Position numbers and translations under genes: made by a program
Part shown: positions 44,104 through 53,271 of the stretch, one piece after another
How the letters are laid out: every line of letters starts with the position of its first letter
Position numbering within the stretch: position 1 is the first letter of the stretch
Origin: Acinetobacter oleivorans DR1
GTDB lineage: Bacteria; Pseudomonadota; Gammaproteobacteria; Pseudomonadales; Moraxellaceae
Direction of reading: 5' to 3'
Assembly: GCF_000196795.1 (NCBI RefSeq)
Contig: NC_014259.1
Coordinates: 2,728,001-2,792,000 of the forward strand
Length of the DNA: 64,000 nt
The notes under the pieces: generated by a model
Told to the model about the DNA's origin: nothing
Databases searched by the model: none
The model's input: the letters and a program-made list of their open reading frames with translations, nothing else

Positions 44104-46743
44104 ATGAATAGCGCTGAAATCATGGCTGATCTCTCCACCCACACTCCAATGATGCAGCAATATCTCAAGGTTAAAAAAGACTATCAACATGCGTTGCTGT
44201 TTTATCGTATGGGCGACTTTTATGAACTCTTCTTTGAAGATGCCCATTTAGCAGCTAAACTTTTAGGTATTACCTTAACCCATCGTGGTAAAGCAAACGG
44301 CAACCCGATTCCAATGGCAGGCGTTCCCTATCATTCGGCAGAAGGTTATCTTGCACGTCTTGTCAAAGCTGGGCGAACTGTAGCCATTTGCGAACAAGTC
44401 GGAGAAGTGACAGGTAAAGGTCCGGTTGATCGTAAAGTTGTTCGTATTCTTACACCTGGTACTTTAACTGATGATGCATTACTCAGCAGTTATCAATCGT
44501 CTAATCTCGTTTCATTATGCATTCATCAAAACCAGATTGGTTTCGCGTTACTCGACTTAAGTGCAGGTATTTTTAAAGTTCAACAACAAGATTACAAGCC
44601 AGAACAATTACCTATTGAACTTGCGCGTTTAATGCCAAGTGAAATCTTGATTGATGAAGACTTGGTCGACACAAATATTATCGAGCAAATTAAAAAACAC
44701 TTAGAATGCCCTGTTACCAAACGTCCAAATGTAGACTTCAATCTAAATAACGCACAAAAAACTTTATGTGACCAATTTACGGTATCAACACTTTCAGGTT
44801 TTGGTTTAGACCCATTACCTTTAGCTAAAGCTGCTGCCGCTGCACTCATTCACTATGCAAAAGAAACACAAAAAACTGCATTACCGCATATCCGTTCAAT
44901 TCAGCTTGAGCAAAGTACAGACTTTATAGCGCTCGACCCAATCACACGCCGTAACCTAGAAATTATCGAACCGTTATTTGAACATGGCACCTCATTATTC
45001 CAACTGGTAAATGACTGCCAAACTGCAATGGGTGGTCGTTTATTAAGCCGCACACTCATGCAACCTGTTCGTGATACAGCCTTGCTCGATGCTCGTTTAG
45101 ATGCGATTGAACAACTCATTCAGGGCTATCACGAAAGTCCAGTTCGTTTAGTGCTTAAAGAAATTGGTGATATTGAACGTGTGCTTAGCCGTGTTGCACT
45201 AGGCAGTGCGCGACCACGCGATTTAGTTCAGCTTCGTCATGCATGTGCACAAATTCCAGCTTTAAGAACAGCGTTAACTCCAGTCATTCAAGCGAAAAAA
45301 TCCAAGTTATTAGTTCAACTTGATCAAGAACTTGGAGATTTTAAAGCACTTCATCAGCATTTGATGGCAGCAATTGTTGAAAATCCGCCAGTATTACTTC
45401 GTGATGGCAATGTAATTGCAGAAGGATATGATGCCGACCTCGATGAATTACGCCAAATTCGTGATCATGCAGGTCAGTTCCTAATTGATTTAGAAATTAA
45501 AGAACGCGAGCGCACAGGTATTAACACCCTTAAAATCGGCTATAACCGTGTAAGTGGTTACTACATCGAATTGACTCGTGCTCAAGCAGAACAAGCCCCT
45601 GCTGACTATATCCGACGTCAAACATTAAAGAATGCTGAGCGCTACATTACGCCAGAGCTGAAAAGTTTTGAAGATAAAGTTCTGTCGAGTGAGTCGCGCG
45701 CATTAGCACGTGAAAAAGCATTATTCGAAGCTTTGCTTGAAAACCTTCGTGAAAATATTGCTCACTTACAAATGATGAGTTCGGCAATTGCTCAAATTGA
45801 TGTGGTGGCAAACTTTGCTCATCAAGCACGTCTAAACAATTGGGCACGTCCTGAATTTACCCCAGAAACGGGCATTAAAATTCAGGCGGGTCGTCACCCT
45901 GTGGTTGAAGCATTAAATAAAGCACCATTTACCCCAAATGATACTTTCCTTGATGCTCAGCACCGTATGGCAATTATTACCGGTCCAAACATGGGTGGTA
46001 AATCAACCTTCATGCGTCAAACCGCATTAATTAGTTTACTTGCTTATTGCGGTAGCTATGTTCCTGCTAAAACAGCCAAGCTTGGTCCAATTGACCGAAT
46101 TTTCACTCGTATTGGTTCAGCGGATGATTTATCTACAGGCAAATCTACTTTTATGGTTGAGATGACAGAAACTTCGCAAATTCTGCACCATGCCACCAAT
46201 CAATCGCTTGTTTTAATGGATGAGGTTGGCCGCGGAACCAGTACTTATGACGGTTTATCTTTAGCATGGGCTTGCGTGGTTGATTTAACAAAGCGCGTAA
46301 AATGTTTATGCTTATTTGCCACTCACTATTTCGAGTTAACTGAACTTGGTAGTGAAGCAGGAATTGATAACTATCATGTGACGGCGCAAGAGCTTAACGG
46401 CAACCTGATTTTATTGCATAAGGTTCAGCAAGGCCCTGCAAGTCAAAGTCATGGTTTACAAGTCGCAAAATTAGCGGGCATTCCTGCCAATGTTATTAAA
46501 GAAGCACAGAAGCGTTTACGCATTTTGGAAAAACAGCAGCAGCAACATCTACAAACCAGTTTTCAAAATGATTTGTTTGCTCCACCAGATGCAAACTCTG
46601 GTTCACAAATCATAGAAAAAGTTGTCGAGATCGAAGTTTCATCCCCTGCTCTAGATTTACTTAAGCAAATTGAAGTCGATAACTTATCGCCTCGTCAGGC
46701 ACTTGAACAACTCTATGAGCTGAAAGCTGCGCTGAAATCTTAA
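44104..46743 (+). CDS. mutS: DNA mismatch repair protein MutS
   Basis: 879 residues, full length. The mismatch-reading F39-Y-E41 motif is in RMGDFYELF; the ABC-type ATPase has Walker [14 protein letters not shown] near residue 626, [14 protein letters not shown] as Walker B and signature, and the switch histidine in [12 protein letters not shown] helix-rich C terminus carries the dimer/tetramer segment ([13 protein letters not shown]). MutS binds mispairs in new DNA and recruits MutL. It stands alone in its transcription unit, after a likely terminator and before a GNAT gene. Confidence 0.97.
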   Translation: MNSAEIMADLSTHTPMMQQYLKVKKDYQHALLFYRMGDFYELFFEDAHLAAKLLGITLTHRGKANGNPIPMAGVPYHSAEGYLARLVKAGRTVAICEQVGEVTGKGPVDRKVVRILTPGTLTDDALLSSYQSSNLVSLCIHQNQIGFALLDLSAGIFKVQQQDYKPEQLPIELARLMPSEILIDEDLVDTNIIEQIKKHLECPVTKRPNVDFNLNNAQKTLCDQFTVSTLSGFGLDPLPLAKAAAAALIHYAKETQKTALPHIRSIQLEQSTDFIALDPITRRNLEIIEPLFEHGTSLFQLVNDCQTAMGGRLLSRTLMQPVRDTALLDARLDAIEQLIQGYHESPVRLVLKEIGDIERVLSRVALGSARPRDLVQLRHACAQIPALRTALTPVIQAKKSKLLVQLDQELGDFKALHQHLMAAIVENPPVLLRDGNVIAEGYDADLDELRQIRDHAGQFLIDLEIKERERTGINTLKIGYNRVSGYYIELTRAQAEQAPADYIRRQTLKNAERYITPELKSFEDKVLSSESRALAREKALFEALLENLRENIAHLQMMSSAIAQIDVVANFAHQARLNNWARPEFTPETGIKIQAGRHPVVEALNKAPFTPNDTFLDAQHRMAIITGPNMGGKSTFMRQTALISLLAYCGSYVPAKTAKLGPIDRIFTRIGSADDLSTGKSTFMVEMTETSQILHHATNQSLVLMDEVGRGTSTYDGLSLAWACVVDLTKRVKCLCLFATHYFELTELGSEAGIDNYHVTAQELNGNLILLHKVQQGPASQSHGLQVAKLAGIPANVIKEAQKRLRILEKQQQQHLQTSFQNDLFAPPDANSGSQIIEKVVEIEVSSPALDLLKQIEVDNLSPRQALEQLYELKAALKS

Positions 46744-46755
46744 TAAATCACGTCT

Positions 46756-46783
46756 GAATAAGCAGGCTTAGGTCTGCTTATTC
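46756..46783. terminator. Hairpin after mutS without T run
   Basis: GAATAAGCAG and CTGCTTATTC, a perfect ten-pair stem with an eight-base loop. The missing T run makes it a weak terminator; it may instead protect or process the mRNA between mutS and the GNAT gene. Confidence 0.45.
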
Positions 46784-46804
46784 ACCTCGGAGAATAATAT
46801 TTAT

Positions 46805-47335
46805 ATGATCTTAAGATCTTTGCAATATTCAGAAATCGATCTTATTTGGCAGCAAATTAGCCGCCGTGAATTAATCACTCAAAACTACATACAAAAACAG
46901 CAACATTTAGACTTAGTTGATTGTTTTTTTGATGTACAACATTGGGACGCATATCATCTAGAAAATGACCCACCAAAACTGAAACAACTCTTTGAGCAAG
47001 GTTCAATATTTATCGGCGCATTTGATGCTTCTGAAAAACTCGTTGGTGTGAGCGTAGTCTCAAATCAACTTATAGCGGACTACCCTCATGCGAAATTACT
47101 CCACTATTTCTATGTCGATGCAGACCAACAAGGTCAAGGCATTGGTGCTAAGCTTATGCAAGCCGCAAAAGAGTCCGCCAAGCAACTCGGTGCAAAACAA
47201 CTGTATATTTCAGCAACCCCGAGTCGGCGCACTGTAGACTTCTATATGAAGCATGGTGCACAACCTTTAAGTGCTCCAGATCAACAACTTTGGCAGCTCG
47301 AACCTGAAGATATTCATTTAGTGTGTAATGTTTAG
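46805..47335 (+). CDS. GNAT-family N-acetyltransferase
   Basis: 176 residues with the GNAT acetyl-CoA loop QQGQGIGAKLMQAAKESA (about residues 102-119) after the beta-strand HYFYVDADQQ, and a late PSRRTVDFYMKHGA stretch. Acceptor unknown; the family covers antibiotics, amino acids and protein termini. It starts 60 bases after mutS, possibly read through from it. A hairpin without a clear T run follows the stop. Confidence 0.8.
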   Translation: MILRSLQYSEIDLIWQQISRRELITQNYIQKQQHLDLVDCFFDVQHWDAYHLENDPPKLKQLFEQGSIFIGAFDASEKLVGVSVVSNQLIADYPHAKLLHYFYVDADQQGQGIGAKLMQAAKESAKQLGAKQLYISATPSRRTVDFYMKHGAQPLSAPDQQLWQLEPEDIHLVCNV

Positions 47336-47679
47336 CTCTAAATATTTGAATATTTTCAGCCAAAAAAGCTGAAAATCAAAATTTGTAAAAGAAAAAATGA
47401 AAAGTTAAGGTATTTATTAAAATAGATGTCTTGACTTAAATGACATCTAAACAATTAAATAAAATAATTTTTAAGTTATTGTTTTATAAAATATATTATT
47501 ATTTTAATTTTATAGACAAGCAGTTCATAAGACTGAAAGATTTGTTTGATTATCAACGTATTAACTTATCTTCATATGCATGAATAAAGAATATCAATAA
47601 AAGCAATTGTTTGTTTACCCCTTTTTTGCCTAAAATAAGCTATTCGAAATGAAACCATATTTTTTAGGTAGCTGTCGCC
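47336..47679. other. Gene-free interval upstream of fdxA
   Basis: About 344 AT-rich bases. It contains a hairpin just after the GNAT gene (ATTTTCAGC with GCTGAAAAT, 47352-47376) and otherwise no frame or repeat. It presumably carries the fdxA promoter, since TTGTTT and TAAAAT with an 18-base spacer lie near 47608-47637, a weak match. Confidence 0.45.
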
Positions 47680-48003
47680 ATGACCTTTGTTGTCACTGAA
47701 AATTGTATTAAATGTAAATACCAAGATTGCGTAGAAGTTTGTCCTGTTGACTGTTTCTACGAAGGTCCGAATTTCCTAGTGATTAATCCGGATGAATGTA
47801 TTGACTGTGCATTATGTGAACCAGAGTGCCCGGCAAATGCAATTTTCTCTGAAGATGAGTTACCAGAAGGTCAGGAAGTGTTTATTGAATTAAATGCTGA
47901 TCTTTCTCAAAAATGGCCTAACATTACTCAAATTGGTGACCAACCAGCTGACCGTGAAGAATGGAACGGCAAACCTGATAAATTACAATATCTTGAAAAG
48001 TAA
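47680..48003 (+). CDS. fdxA: 7Fe-8S ferredoxin FdxA
   Basis: 107 residues with two iron-sulphur sites. The first reads C-x2-C-x4-C-x3-CP ([14 protein letters not shown]), typical of the 3Fe-4S half, and the second [12 protein letters not shown] supplies a 4Fe-4S cluster. The long acidic C-terminal extension matches Azotobacter/Pseudomonas FdxA (ferredoxin I). It is a small soluble electron carrier of unknown physiological partner. Monocistronic, with a clear terminator. Confidence 0.93.
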   Translation: MTFVVTENCIKCKYQDCVEVCPVDCFYEGPNFLVINPDECIDCALCEPECPANAIFSEDELPEGQEVFIELNADLSQKWPNITQIGDQPADREEWNGKPDKLQYLEK

Positions 48004-48010
48004 TTTCAAA

Positions 48011-48038
48011 AAAGATCAGCAACCGCTGATCTTTTTTA
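48011..48038 (+). terminator. Terminator of fdxA
   Basis: AAAGATCAGC-AACC-GCTGATCTTTTTT: a ten-pair stem and T run 8 bases after the stop. Confidence 0.9.
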
Positions 48039-48133
48039 TACCCTATTCAAACATTTCATTGCAAATTCCTCGTAATTTGTGCACTGTTTTGCATTAAAAT
48101 AGCCGCAATATTTATAAGTGCTTAATTTTTCTT

Positions 48134-48856
48134 ATGCGGAAGTTTTTGCAGAGTCTGGTGCCCTTATGCATAATCCCAGCGGTTATGGTAGGTTGTGTCA
48201 GCTCTCCCCAACACACAACAACAGGCAAAACCTCTCCAAGTGGTAAACGAATCTTTATTCCACAAGAGCGCGTTATTATCGAGCGCCCGATCCCCCCTAA
48301 AGTTGAGCCTGCGTCTTATCGAGGCTGGTTAAGTTCTGGTGAAAATTACCAACGTGTTCGTGAGTACGAAAACTTCTTAACCCGAAATAACGTCGCAGGC
48401 ATTGTGCCAAGTTTTGAGTTATTACGCTCAGCACGTGATTGGCAAAAATGTGGCCGCTCAGAATATGCGGTGCCTAATCGCGAACTTTGGGGCAACTCTT
48501 TATCAACCCTACGCGTATTTAAATATTTAGTTGCAGCAAAAGTTTTAACTGACTTTGAAGTAACCTCGGTTTACCGTGACTTACCTTTAAATGAATGTGC
48601 AGGTGGCGCAAGCTCATCTAAACATTTATTTAACTCGGCAATCGATTTCCGTATTGGCCCTGAGTTCCCACAAGCTCAAGATTATGCATTTATCGAAAAT
48701 ACCAAGTTTAAACTTTGTCAGTTCTGGGCTCAGCATGGCCAAAGCTTAAATATGGGTATTGGCTTATATAGCTCCGGGCAAATTCATATTGATACTCAAG
48801 GCTATCGTACTTGGGGACCAGACCTCACCCGAAACAGTTCGATGTGTAATTTCTAA
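48134..48856 (+). CDS. Peptidase M15-type lipoprotein (D-Ala-D-Ala carboxypeptidase-like)
   Basis: 240 residues with a lipoprotein signal (lipobox VGC, C21), hence periplasmic and lipid-anchored. The M15 zinc motif is seen as SKHLFNSAIDFR (H-x6-D) and GQIHIDTQGYRTWG (the second H with D), the pattern of the M15_3 branch that trims peptidoglycan side chains. Four further cysteines lie in the mature part and could form disulphides. It is followed by a strong terminator. Confidence 0.83.
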   Translation: MRKFLQSLVPLCIIPAVMVGCVSSPQHTTTGKTSPSGKRIFIPQERVIIERPIPPKVEPASYRGWLSSGENYQRVREYENFLTRNNVAGIVPSFELLRSARDWQKCGRSEYAVPNRELWGNSLSTLRVFKYLVAAKVLTDFEVTSVYRDLPLNECAGGASSSKHLFNSAIDFRIGPEFPQAQDYAFIENTKFKLCQFWAQHGQSLNMGIGLYSSGQIHIDTQGYRTWGPDLTRNSSMCNF

Positions 48857-48860
48857 TTCA

Positions 48861-48892
48861 AAAAACTCCTTTCAACTGAAAGGAGTTTTTTT
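48861..48892 (+). terminator. Terminator of the M15 lipoprotein gene
   Basis: AAAAACTCCTTTC-AACT-GAAAGGAGTTTTTTT, a long perfect stem with T run. Confidence 0.9.
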
Positions 48893-48995
48893 ATTGCTCA
48901 TTTCTCAATCAACCAAAATTTCTTGAAACGAAGATTTTTGCACTCTATGCATAAACGTTTAAAATAGCCCGATCAACATATAGGTAAATTTGATT

Positions 48996-49664
48996 ATGCA
49001 GCAGATGTGGACAGACATTGACCAATATATCGATTCACATTTAATTCCTGAAGACCCGCGACTCGAATATGCATTAAAGAATACTGATGAACATGGCTTT
49101 TCAAATCATCTTGCAGTGGCACCTAACCAAGGTATGTTCTTGCAGATGCTTATTCAAATGAATAAATGCAAACGAGTCTTAGAAATTGGAACCTTTGCTG
49201 CATATAGTACCATCTGGTTAGGCCGAGCTTTGCCTGAAGATGGTTATTTACTCACAATAGAAGGCCGTGCTACTCATGCAGAAATGGCTCAAAAAAATAT
49301 CGACCATGCTAACCTTCCGGTAAAAGTCGATCTTAGAGCTGGCCGCGCCGCTGATATTCTGTCTGCAATTGATCCTCAATCTATCGAGCCTTTCGATTTT
49401 ATTTTCATTGATGCAGATAAACAGGGTTATCCTGAATATTTAGAATTGAGCCTGAAATTCTCTAAATCAGGTACGATTATTGTGCTTGATAATGTCATTC
49501 GCGCAGGTGATATTTTAAATCCAGACAATAAAAAACCGAGTATTGAAGGCATCCGTGAAATGTTTAAAGCTCTCGAAAATCACCCACAAATATTGTCTTG
49601 TACAGCCTTACAAACAGTCGGCTCCAAAGGTCATGATGGCTTCGCAATTGCAATTGTGAAATAA
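48996..49664 (+). CDS. Class I SAM-dependent O-methyltransferase
   Basis: About 222 residues of the caffeoyl-CoA/catechol O-methyltransferase type. The SAM site reads VLEIGTFAAYSTIWLGRALP, the post-motif acidic residue is in IEGRATH, and the metal-binding D is in FIFIDADKQGYPEYL followed by VLDNVI. I prefer the ATG at 48996 over a TTG two codons before it. Substrate unknown; bacterial members act on catechols and phenolic compounds. It converges on the usp gene across a long inverted repeat. Confidence 0.85.
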   Translation: MQQMWTDIDQYIDSHLIPEDPRLEYALKNTDEHGFSNHLAVAPNQGMFLQMLIQMNKCKRVLEIGTFAAYSTIWLGRALPEDGYLLTIEGRATHAEMAQKNIDHANLPVKVDLRAGRAADILSAIDPQSIEPFDFIFIDADKQGYPEYLELSLKFSKSGTIIVLDNVIRAGDILNPDNKKPSIEGIREMFKALENHPQILSCTALQTVGSKGHDGFAIAIVK

Positions 49665-49730
49665 TGGTTAAAAAATCATCTTTTTTATTTTATTATTTAT
49701 AATCAATAAATTACTTTTATTACTGTTGCT

Positions 49731-49775
49731 TTTCCATATAGTTATCCACAAGATTTGCGGATAACTATATGGAAA
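49731..49775. terminator. Perfect 17-bp inverted repeat between convergent genes
   Basis: TTTCCATATAGTTATCC and its exact reverse complement, separated by 11 bases. No T run follows on either side, yet it lies just where both converging transcripts should end. The left arm and loop contain a perfect DnaA-box sequence, TTATCCACA, at 49742-49750. Confidence 0.6.
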
Positions 49776-49780
49776 TCTCA

Positions 49781-50623
49781 TCATTTAGCCACAAGTAACG
49801 GTACAGTCGCGTTTCGGAATATGGTTGTCGCAATACTTCCCAAGAAGAATTGATGAATCTTGCTATGACTAAATGCTCCAAGCACAATAATTTGAATACC
49901 GTGTTCTTGTTGGTACTCTAAAATATTTTGTGCAACATCACCATAGCGATATACGGTCACAACATCTATGCCCGCTTGTTTCAGGTAATGCTCAGGTTCA
50001 TTTAATATTTCTGGATGATCACCTACATATACCAAATGACATTGCAGTGTTCGCAATAAATCACTTTGGGCAATACGGCGCATCATTTTTTGACAAGTTG
50101 GTGAATATTCATAGGCAAAGATAAAACGGGTTGGCACTTTAAAGTTTTCACCAATAGTCAAAACTGTACAGTTGGCCCCACGGATAAAGTTCTCAACATT
50201 ACTACCGATTGGTTTCTGTTTCTCGGCAGCCCGCTCCCCAACTCGACCTAAAATGACGATGTCATTTTCATGTAAAAGATTAAAACTTTGCTCTAAAAAA
50301 TCGCCTTTTTCTTGAATTTTTGAACTCGTAATTCCATGTTTTTCTTGAATAAGATCAGAAATGTGACGGAGTAAATTATTGCTATAGTCTAAAGCGAGTT
50401 CACTTTGTTTTTGTTCCAGCTCAGCTAACTCTTTTAGCAGCATTGCATTGCTTTCAAAGCCAATTACCCCACTAATTTCACCAAGATGATAACTGGCTGG
50501 GTAATAATCTAGAATTTGTAATAATACAAGTTCCCGTCCGGTTGCTTTAGCAACCCATGCTGCTGCATCGGCAATAGCATTAATACACGGTGATGAGTCA
50601 ATACACGCAATAACACGGTTCAT
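49781..50623 (-). CDS. Universal stress protein, two UspA domains
   Basis: 280 residues made of two UspA-type domains, about 1-145 and 155-280. The second keeps the ATP-type loop GAFSHSKIHQFFLGSIATTIFRNATVPLLVAK near the C terminus; the first has the degenerate GRVGERAAEKQKPIGSNVENFIRG. Such tandem proteins act in the cytoplasm in stress and energy-limitation survival. AGAGG precedes the ATG. It stands alone. Confidence 0.88.
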   Translation of the reverse strand: MNRVIACIDSSPCINAIADAAAWVAKATGRELVLLQILDYYPASYHLGEISGVIGFESNAMLLKELAELEQKQSELALDYSNNLLRHISDLIQEKHGITSSKIQEKGDFLEQSFNLLHENDIVILGRVGERAAEKQKPIGSNVENFIRGANCTVLTIGENFKVPTRFIFAYEYSPTCQKMMRRIAQSDLLRTLQCHLVYVGDHPEILNEPEHYLKQAGIDVVTVYRYGDVAQNILEYQQEHGIQIIVLGAFSHSKIHQFFLGSIATTIFRNATVPLLVAK

Positions 50624-50778
50624 GTTAGCCTCTCTTCTTCAGGTCTATTGCCTTGGAGATTATTCTTAAAACTTAGCTTTAACTTAACATAGATAAAAAT
50701 TGGTATGTTAAGGTTTATGTATAAAAATCAACTTTTTTGTTTAAAGATCAAACATTTTATTACATTCTTAAGACTGCA

Positions 50779-51390
50779 TTATTCTCTTAAACGAATAAAT
50801 TTTGCGGGATTTCCACCAACAATATGGTAAGGCTCAACATCTTTGGTCACCATACTATTCATCCCGACTACGGCATGTTTTCCTACTTTAATACCATCTT
50901 TAATACCCACATGTGCCCCCAACCAAACGTCCTGCTCAACTTCAATTCCTTTAGAAGTGACAGGCTGTTGGTAAAGTGGACGGTCTAACTGCATCCCATG
51001 ATCAAATGCATATAAATGACAATATGCTGCAATCCGAACTTGGTCATGCAATTTTATGCCAGCTCGCCCACCATCTAAAATACAATGATGATTTATCGCG
51101 ACCTCATTTCCAATTTCAAGGGGTCCATGCAAACTACAATCTGCTGCGATAAAGCAATTATCACCAATGATAATTTTGCGTCCCGGCTCAGCAAAAATAT
51201 GTGCTAACGGTGAAATAAAACAGTTTTCACCAATCTCAACGGTTTCCATGTCCATCAAATAAGCTTGGTATTCTTTTTGCCATTCTTCGGCCCAAGCACG
51301 ATGTTTAGGTTTTAAAGTCCAATATAACCATGGCATATAGTTTAAGCGGTGCTTATGTTGCTCACGATATTTCAATAAGGAATCAGTCAT
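50779..51390 (-). CDS. Hexapeptide-repeat acyltransferase (maltose/galactoside acetyltransferase-like)
   Basis: 203 residues of left-handed beta-helix repeats, seen as IIIGDNCFIAADCSLHGPLEIGNEVAINHHCILDGG and the LacA/CysE-type end GAHVGIKDGIKVGKHAVVGMNSMVTKDVEPYHIVGGNPAKFIR. It transfers an acyl group, usually acetyl, to a hydroxyl; the acceptor is unknown. Its start overlaps the YigZ-family gene by 8 bases, so the two are coupled. Confidence 0.82.
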   Translation of the reverse strand: MTDSLLKYREQHKHRLNYMPWLYWTLKPKHRAWAEEWQKEYQAYLMDMETVEIGENCFISPLAHIFAEPGRKIIIGDNCFIAADCSLHGPLEIGNEVAINHHCILDGGRAGIKLHDQVRIAAYCHLYAFDHGMQLDRPLYQQPVTSKGIEVEQDVWLGAHVGIKDGIKVGKHAVVGMNSMVTKDVEPYHIVGGNPAKFIRLRE

Positions 51391-51982
51391 CAGTTAATTC
51401 CTCTTCAATTTTTAACTCTTCACGACCACGCGTTACGTCTCTAAGTTTTAAAGCAAGCGGTTCAATTTGATGTATTTGTAGCCTTGCTTCGATATCTACA
51501 CCCGTTGCAGTGTAGGTTTCCTGATATTCAATTTGTTGTTGAGTAAGCTCATATTGAAATATCGCCCACTCATTAAAGTGACAAGAAAAGTAAATCGTTT
51601 TCTTTGCAATGAGTTCAATACGCTCAGCCAAAAGCAAACATTGCCCAGCACAGCCTCCATATGCTCTAACAAGGCCACCTGTTCCAAGTTTTATTCCACC
51701 GTACCAACGGTTAACCATCACAATAATATTCGTCAGGTCATTCCCTTCAATGGTCGCCAAAATTGGGCGGCCTGCTGTTCCTGACGGTTCGCCGTCATCA
51801 TTAAAGCGTACGTTATGGCCAATTTTCCAAGCCCAACATTGGTGAGTTGTAGAGATATCTTTATTGAGTTCTAAAAATTCTTTAACTTGCTGTTCATTTT
51901 CTACTGGCGCAGCGATAGCCTGAAATCTGCTTTTTTTAATTTCTTCTTCAAATGTAATCTGTGATGCAATCGTAAAAGCCAT
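51383..51982 (-). CDS. YigZ/IMPACT-family protein
   Basis: 199 residues. The N-terminal UPF0029/Impact domain keeps SRFQAIAAPVENEQQVKEFL, then CWAWKIG, DDGEPSGTAGRPIL and VMVNRWYGGIKLGTGGLVRAYGG. The C-terminal part is the DUF1949-like ferredoxin-fold domain. The bacterial proteins are thought to bind nucleic acid or translation factors, but no activity is agreed. It opens a two-gene unit with the acyltransferase, and a terminator separates it from the type I secretion genes. Confidence 0.85.
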   Translation of the reverse strand: MAFTIASQITFEEEIKKSRFQAIAAPVENEQQVKEFLELNKDISTTHQCWAWKIGHNVRFNDDGEPSGTAGRPILATIEGNDLTNIIVMVNRWYGGIKLGTGGLVRAYGGCAGQCLLLAERIELIAKKTIYFSCHFNEWAIFQYELTQQQIEYQETYTATGVDIEARLQIHQIEPLALKLRDVTRGREELKIEEELTDD

Positions 51983-52043
51983 AAATTAAATAAAGCATAA
52001 TAAAAATCAAATTATAACGTGAATTTAATAGAATCAAACCCAT

Positions 52044-52073
52044 AAAAAAGCCCCGAATCTCGGGGCTTTTTTT
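52044..52073 (-). terminator. Terminator of the type I secretion operon
   Basis: AGCCCCGA-ATC-TCGGGGCT with A and T runs on both sides, immediately 3' of the HlyD gene. Confidence 0.92.
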
Positions 52074-52074
52074 A

Positions 52075-53271
52075 TTATCTTTCTCGTAACGCTTCTTTCG
52101 CTTTATTAAACGGTTTAAGTAAGTAATCGAGTACTGTTTTTTCACCCGTACGAATATCTACTGTTGCCACCATACCCGGTGTAATACCAAAAGCCTTACC
52201 TTCTTTATTATAAAGCTTGTCGGAATCAGTGCGGATATAAACACGATAATAGAATTGGTCTTGTTTCACTTCATCACGAATTGTATCCGGTGAAATAACC
52301 GTAACCTTTCCTTTTAAACCACCATAAATTGAGTAGTCATAGGCAGTAATCTTAACCAGTGCTTCTTGTCCCGGACGAATAAATGCAATGTCACGCGGCA
52401 AAATACGCGCTTCAATAAGCAACTGCTCATCAATCGGTACAATGGTCATCAATTTACCGTTCTGTGGAATAACACCACCATGGGTTGTGACTGCAATTTC
52501 TTTTACAACACCACGAACCGGTGCTTTGAACACCGCACGATCTAAACTGTCACTACGACCCAGCACAATTTGTTGCTGCGTTTCACTATCCGTATTTGCT
52601 TTCGATAACTCTTCACGAGCCTTAACATAATACTGATTCTGCGCATCATTCATTTTGTTTCTAAGGTCATTTGCTTCACGACGTAAACGTAAAACTTCAA
52701 CCTCACTTGCCGCACCTTTAGCAACCAAAGGCTCCGTCATTGCCAGTTCTTGTTGCACCAGTTGCAAAGCCTGTTTTAAACCTGAAAGTGTTTGCTCAAG
52801 ATCAGCACGACGTGAGCGATAGAGCGCTGTTTCTTCTAGTACAAGTTTTGGTTCTTTCATCACAATTTCAGGAAAAACCAATGGCGTACCGTTTACTTCC
52901 GCACGCAAACGCGCTGCTGTCGCCTGAGCTGAAATGAGTAAAGATCTTGATTCACCCACATTAGATGCAAAACGGGTTGGATCTAGTTGCGCAAGAATTT
53001 CGCCTTTTTGAACAATGTCGCCTTCTTGTACATTGAGCTTGGTTAAAATACCGCCCTCTAAAGACTGAATCACCTGTTCTTTAGATGATGGAATCACTTT
53101 ACCCGTACCGGTAGAAACTTCTTCAAGTTTAAATACCCATGCCCAGATAAAGAAAATAACTAAACCAATCCCCACAATCCAGATCACTAAGCTGGCACGT
53201 GGTAAAGGTGGCTCACTATAAGAGACATTCATTGAACGGGTGAGTTGTTGTTCTTGTTGTGGTTCGCTCAT
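52075..53271 (-). CDS. Type I secretion membrane-fusion protein (HlyD/LapC-like)
   Basis: 398 residues: a short cytoplasmic tail, one membrane helix (about 29-48), a lipoyl-type domain (GILTKLNVQEGDIVQKGEILAQLDP), a long coiled-coil hairpin (about 100-220) and a beta-barrel C terminus with GMVATVDIRTGEKTVLDYLLKP, the HlyD-family end. It links the ABC exporter to TolC. Its start overlaps the ABC gene end by 4 bases. Confidence 0.9.
   Translation of the reverse strand: MSEPQQEQQLTRSMNVSYSEPPLPRASLVIWIVGIGLVIFFIWAWVFKLEEVSTGTGKVIPSSKEQVIQSLEGGILTKLNVQEGDIVQKGEILAQLDPTRFASNVGESRSLLISAQATAARLRAEVNGTPLVFPEIVMKEPKLVLEETALYRSRRADLEQTLSGLKQALQLVQQELAMTEPLVAKGAASEVEVLRLRREANDLRNKMNDAQNQYYVKAREELSKANTDSETQQQIVLGRSDSLDRAVFKAPVRGVVKEIAVTTHGGVIPQNGKLMTIVPIDEQLLIEARILPRDIAFIRPGQEALVKITAYDYSIYGGLKGKVTVISPDTIRDEVKQDQFYYRVYIRTDSDKLYNKEGKAFGITPGMVATVDIRTGEKTVLDYLLKPFNKAKEALRER

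Noticed and set aside
47680..48003. Ferredoxin as electron donor to the phenylacetate epoxidase
   Set aside because: PaaE carries its own 2Fe-2S ferredoxin domain, and fdxA is a separate transcription unit.
49742..49750. Perfect DnaA box as part of a replication origin
   Set aside because: Only one box, no AT-rich unwinding element, no dnaA/dnaN nearby.
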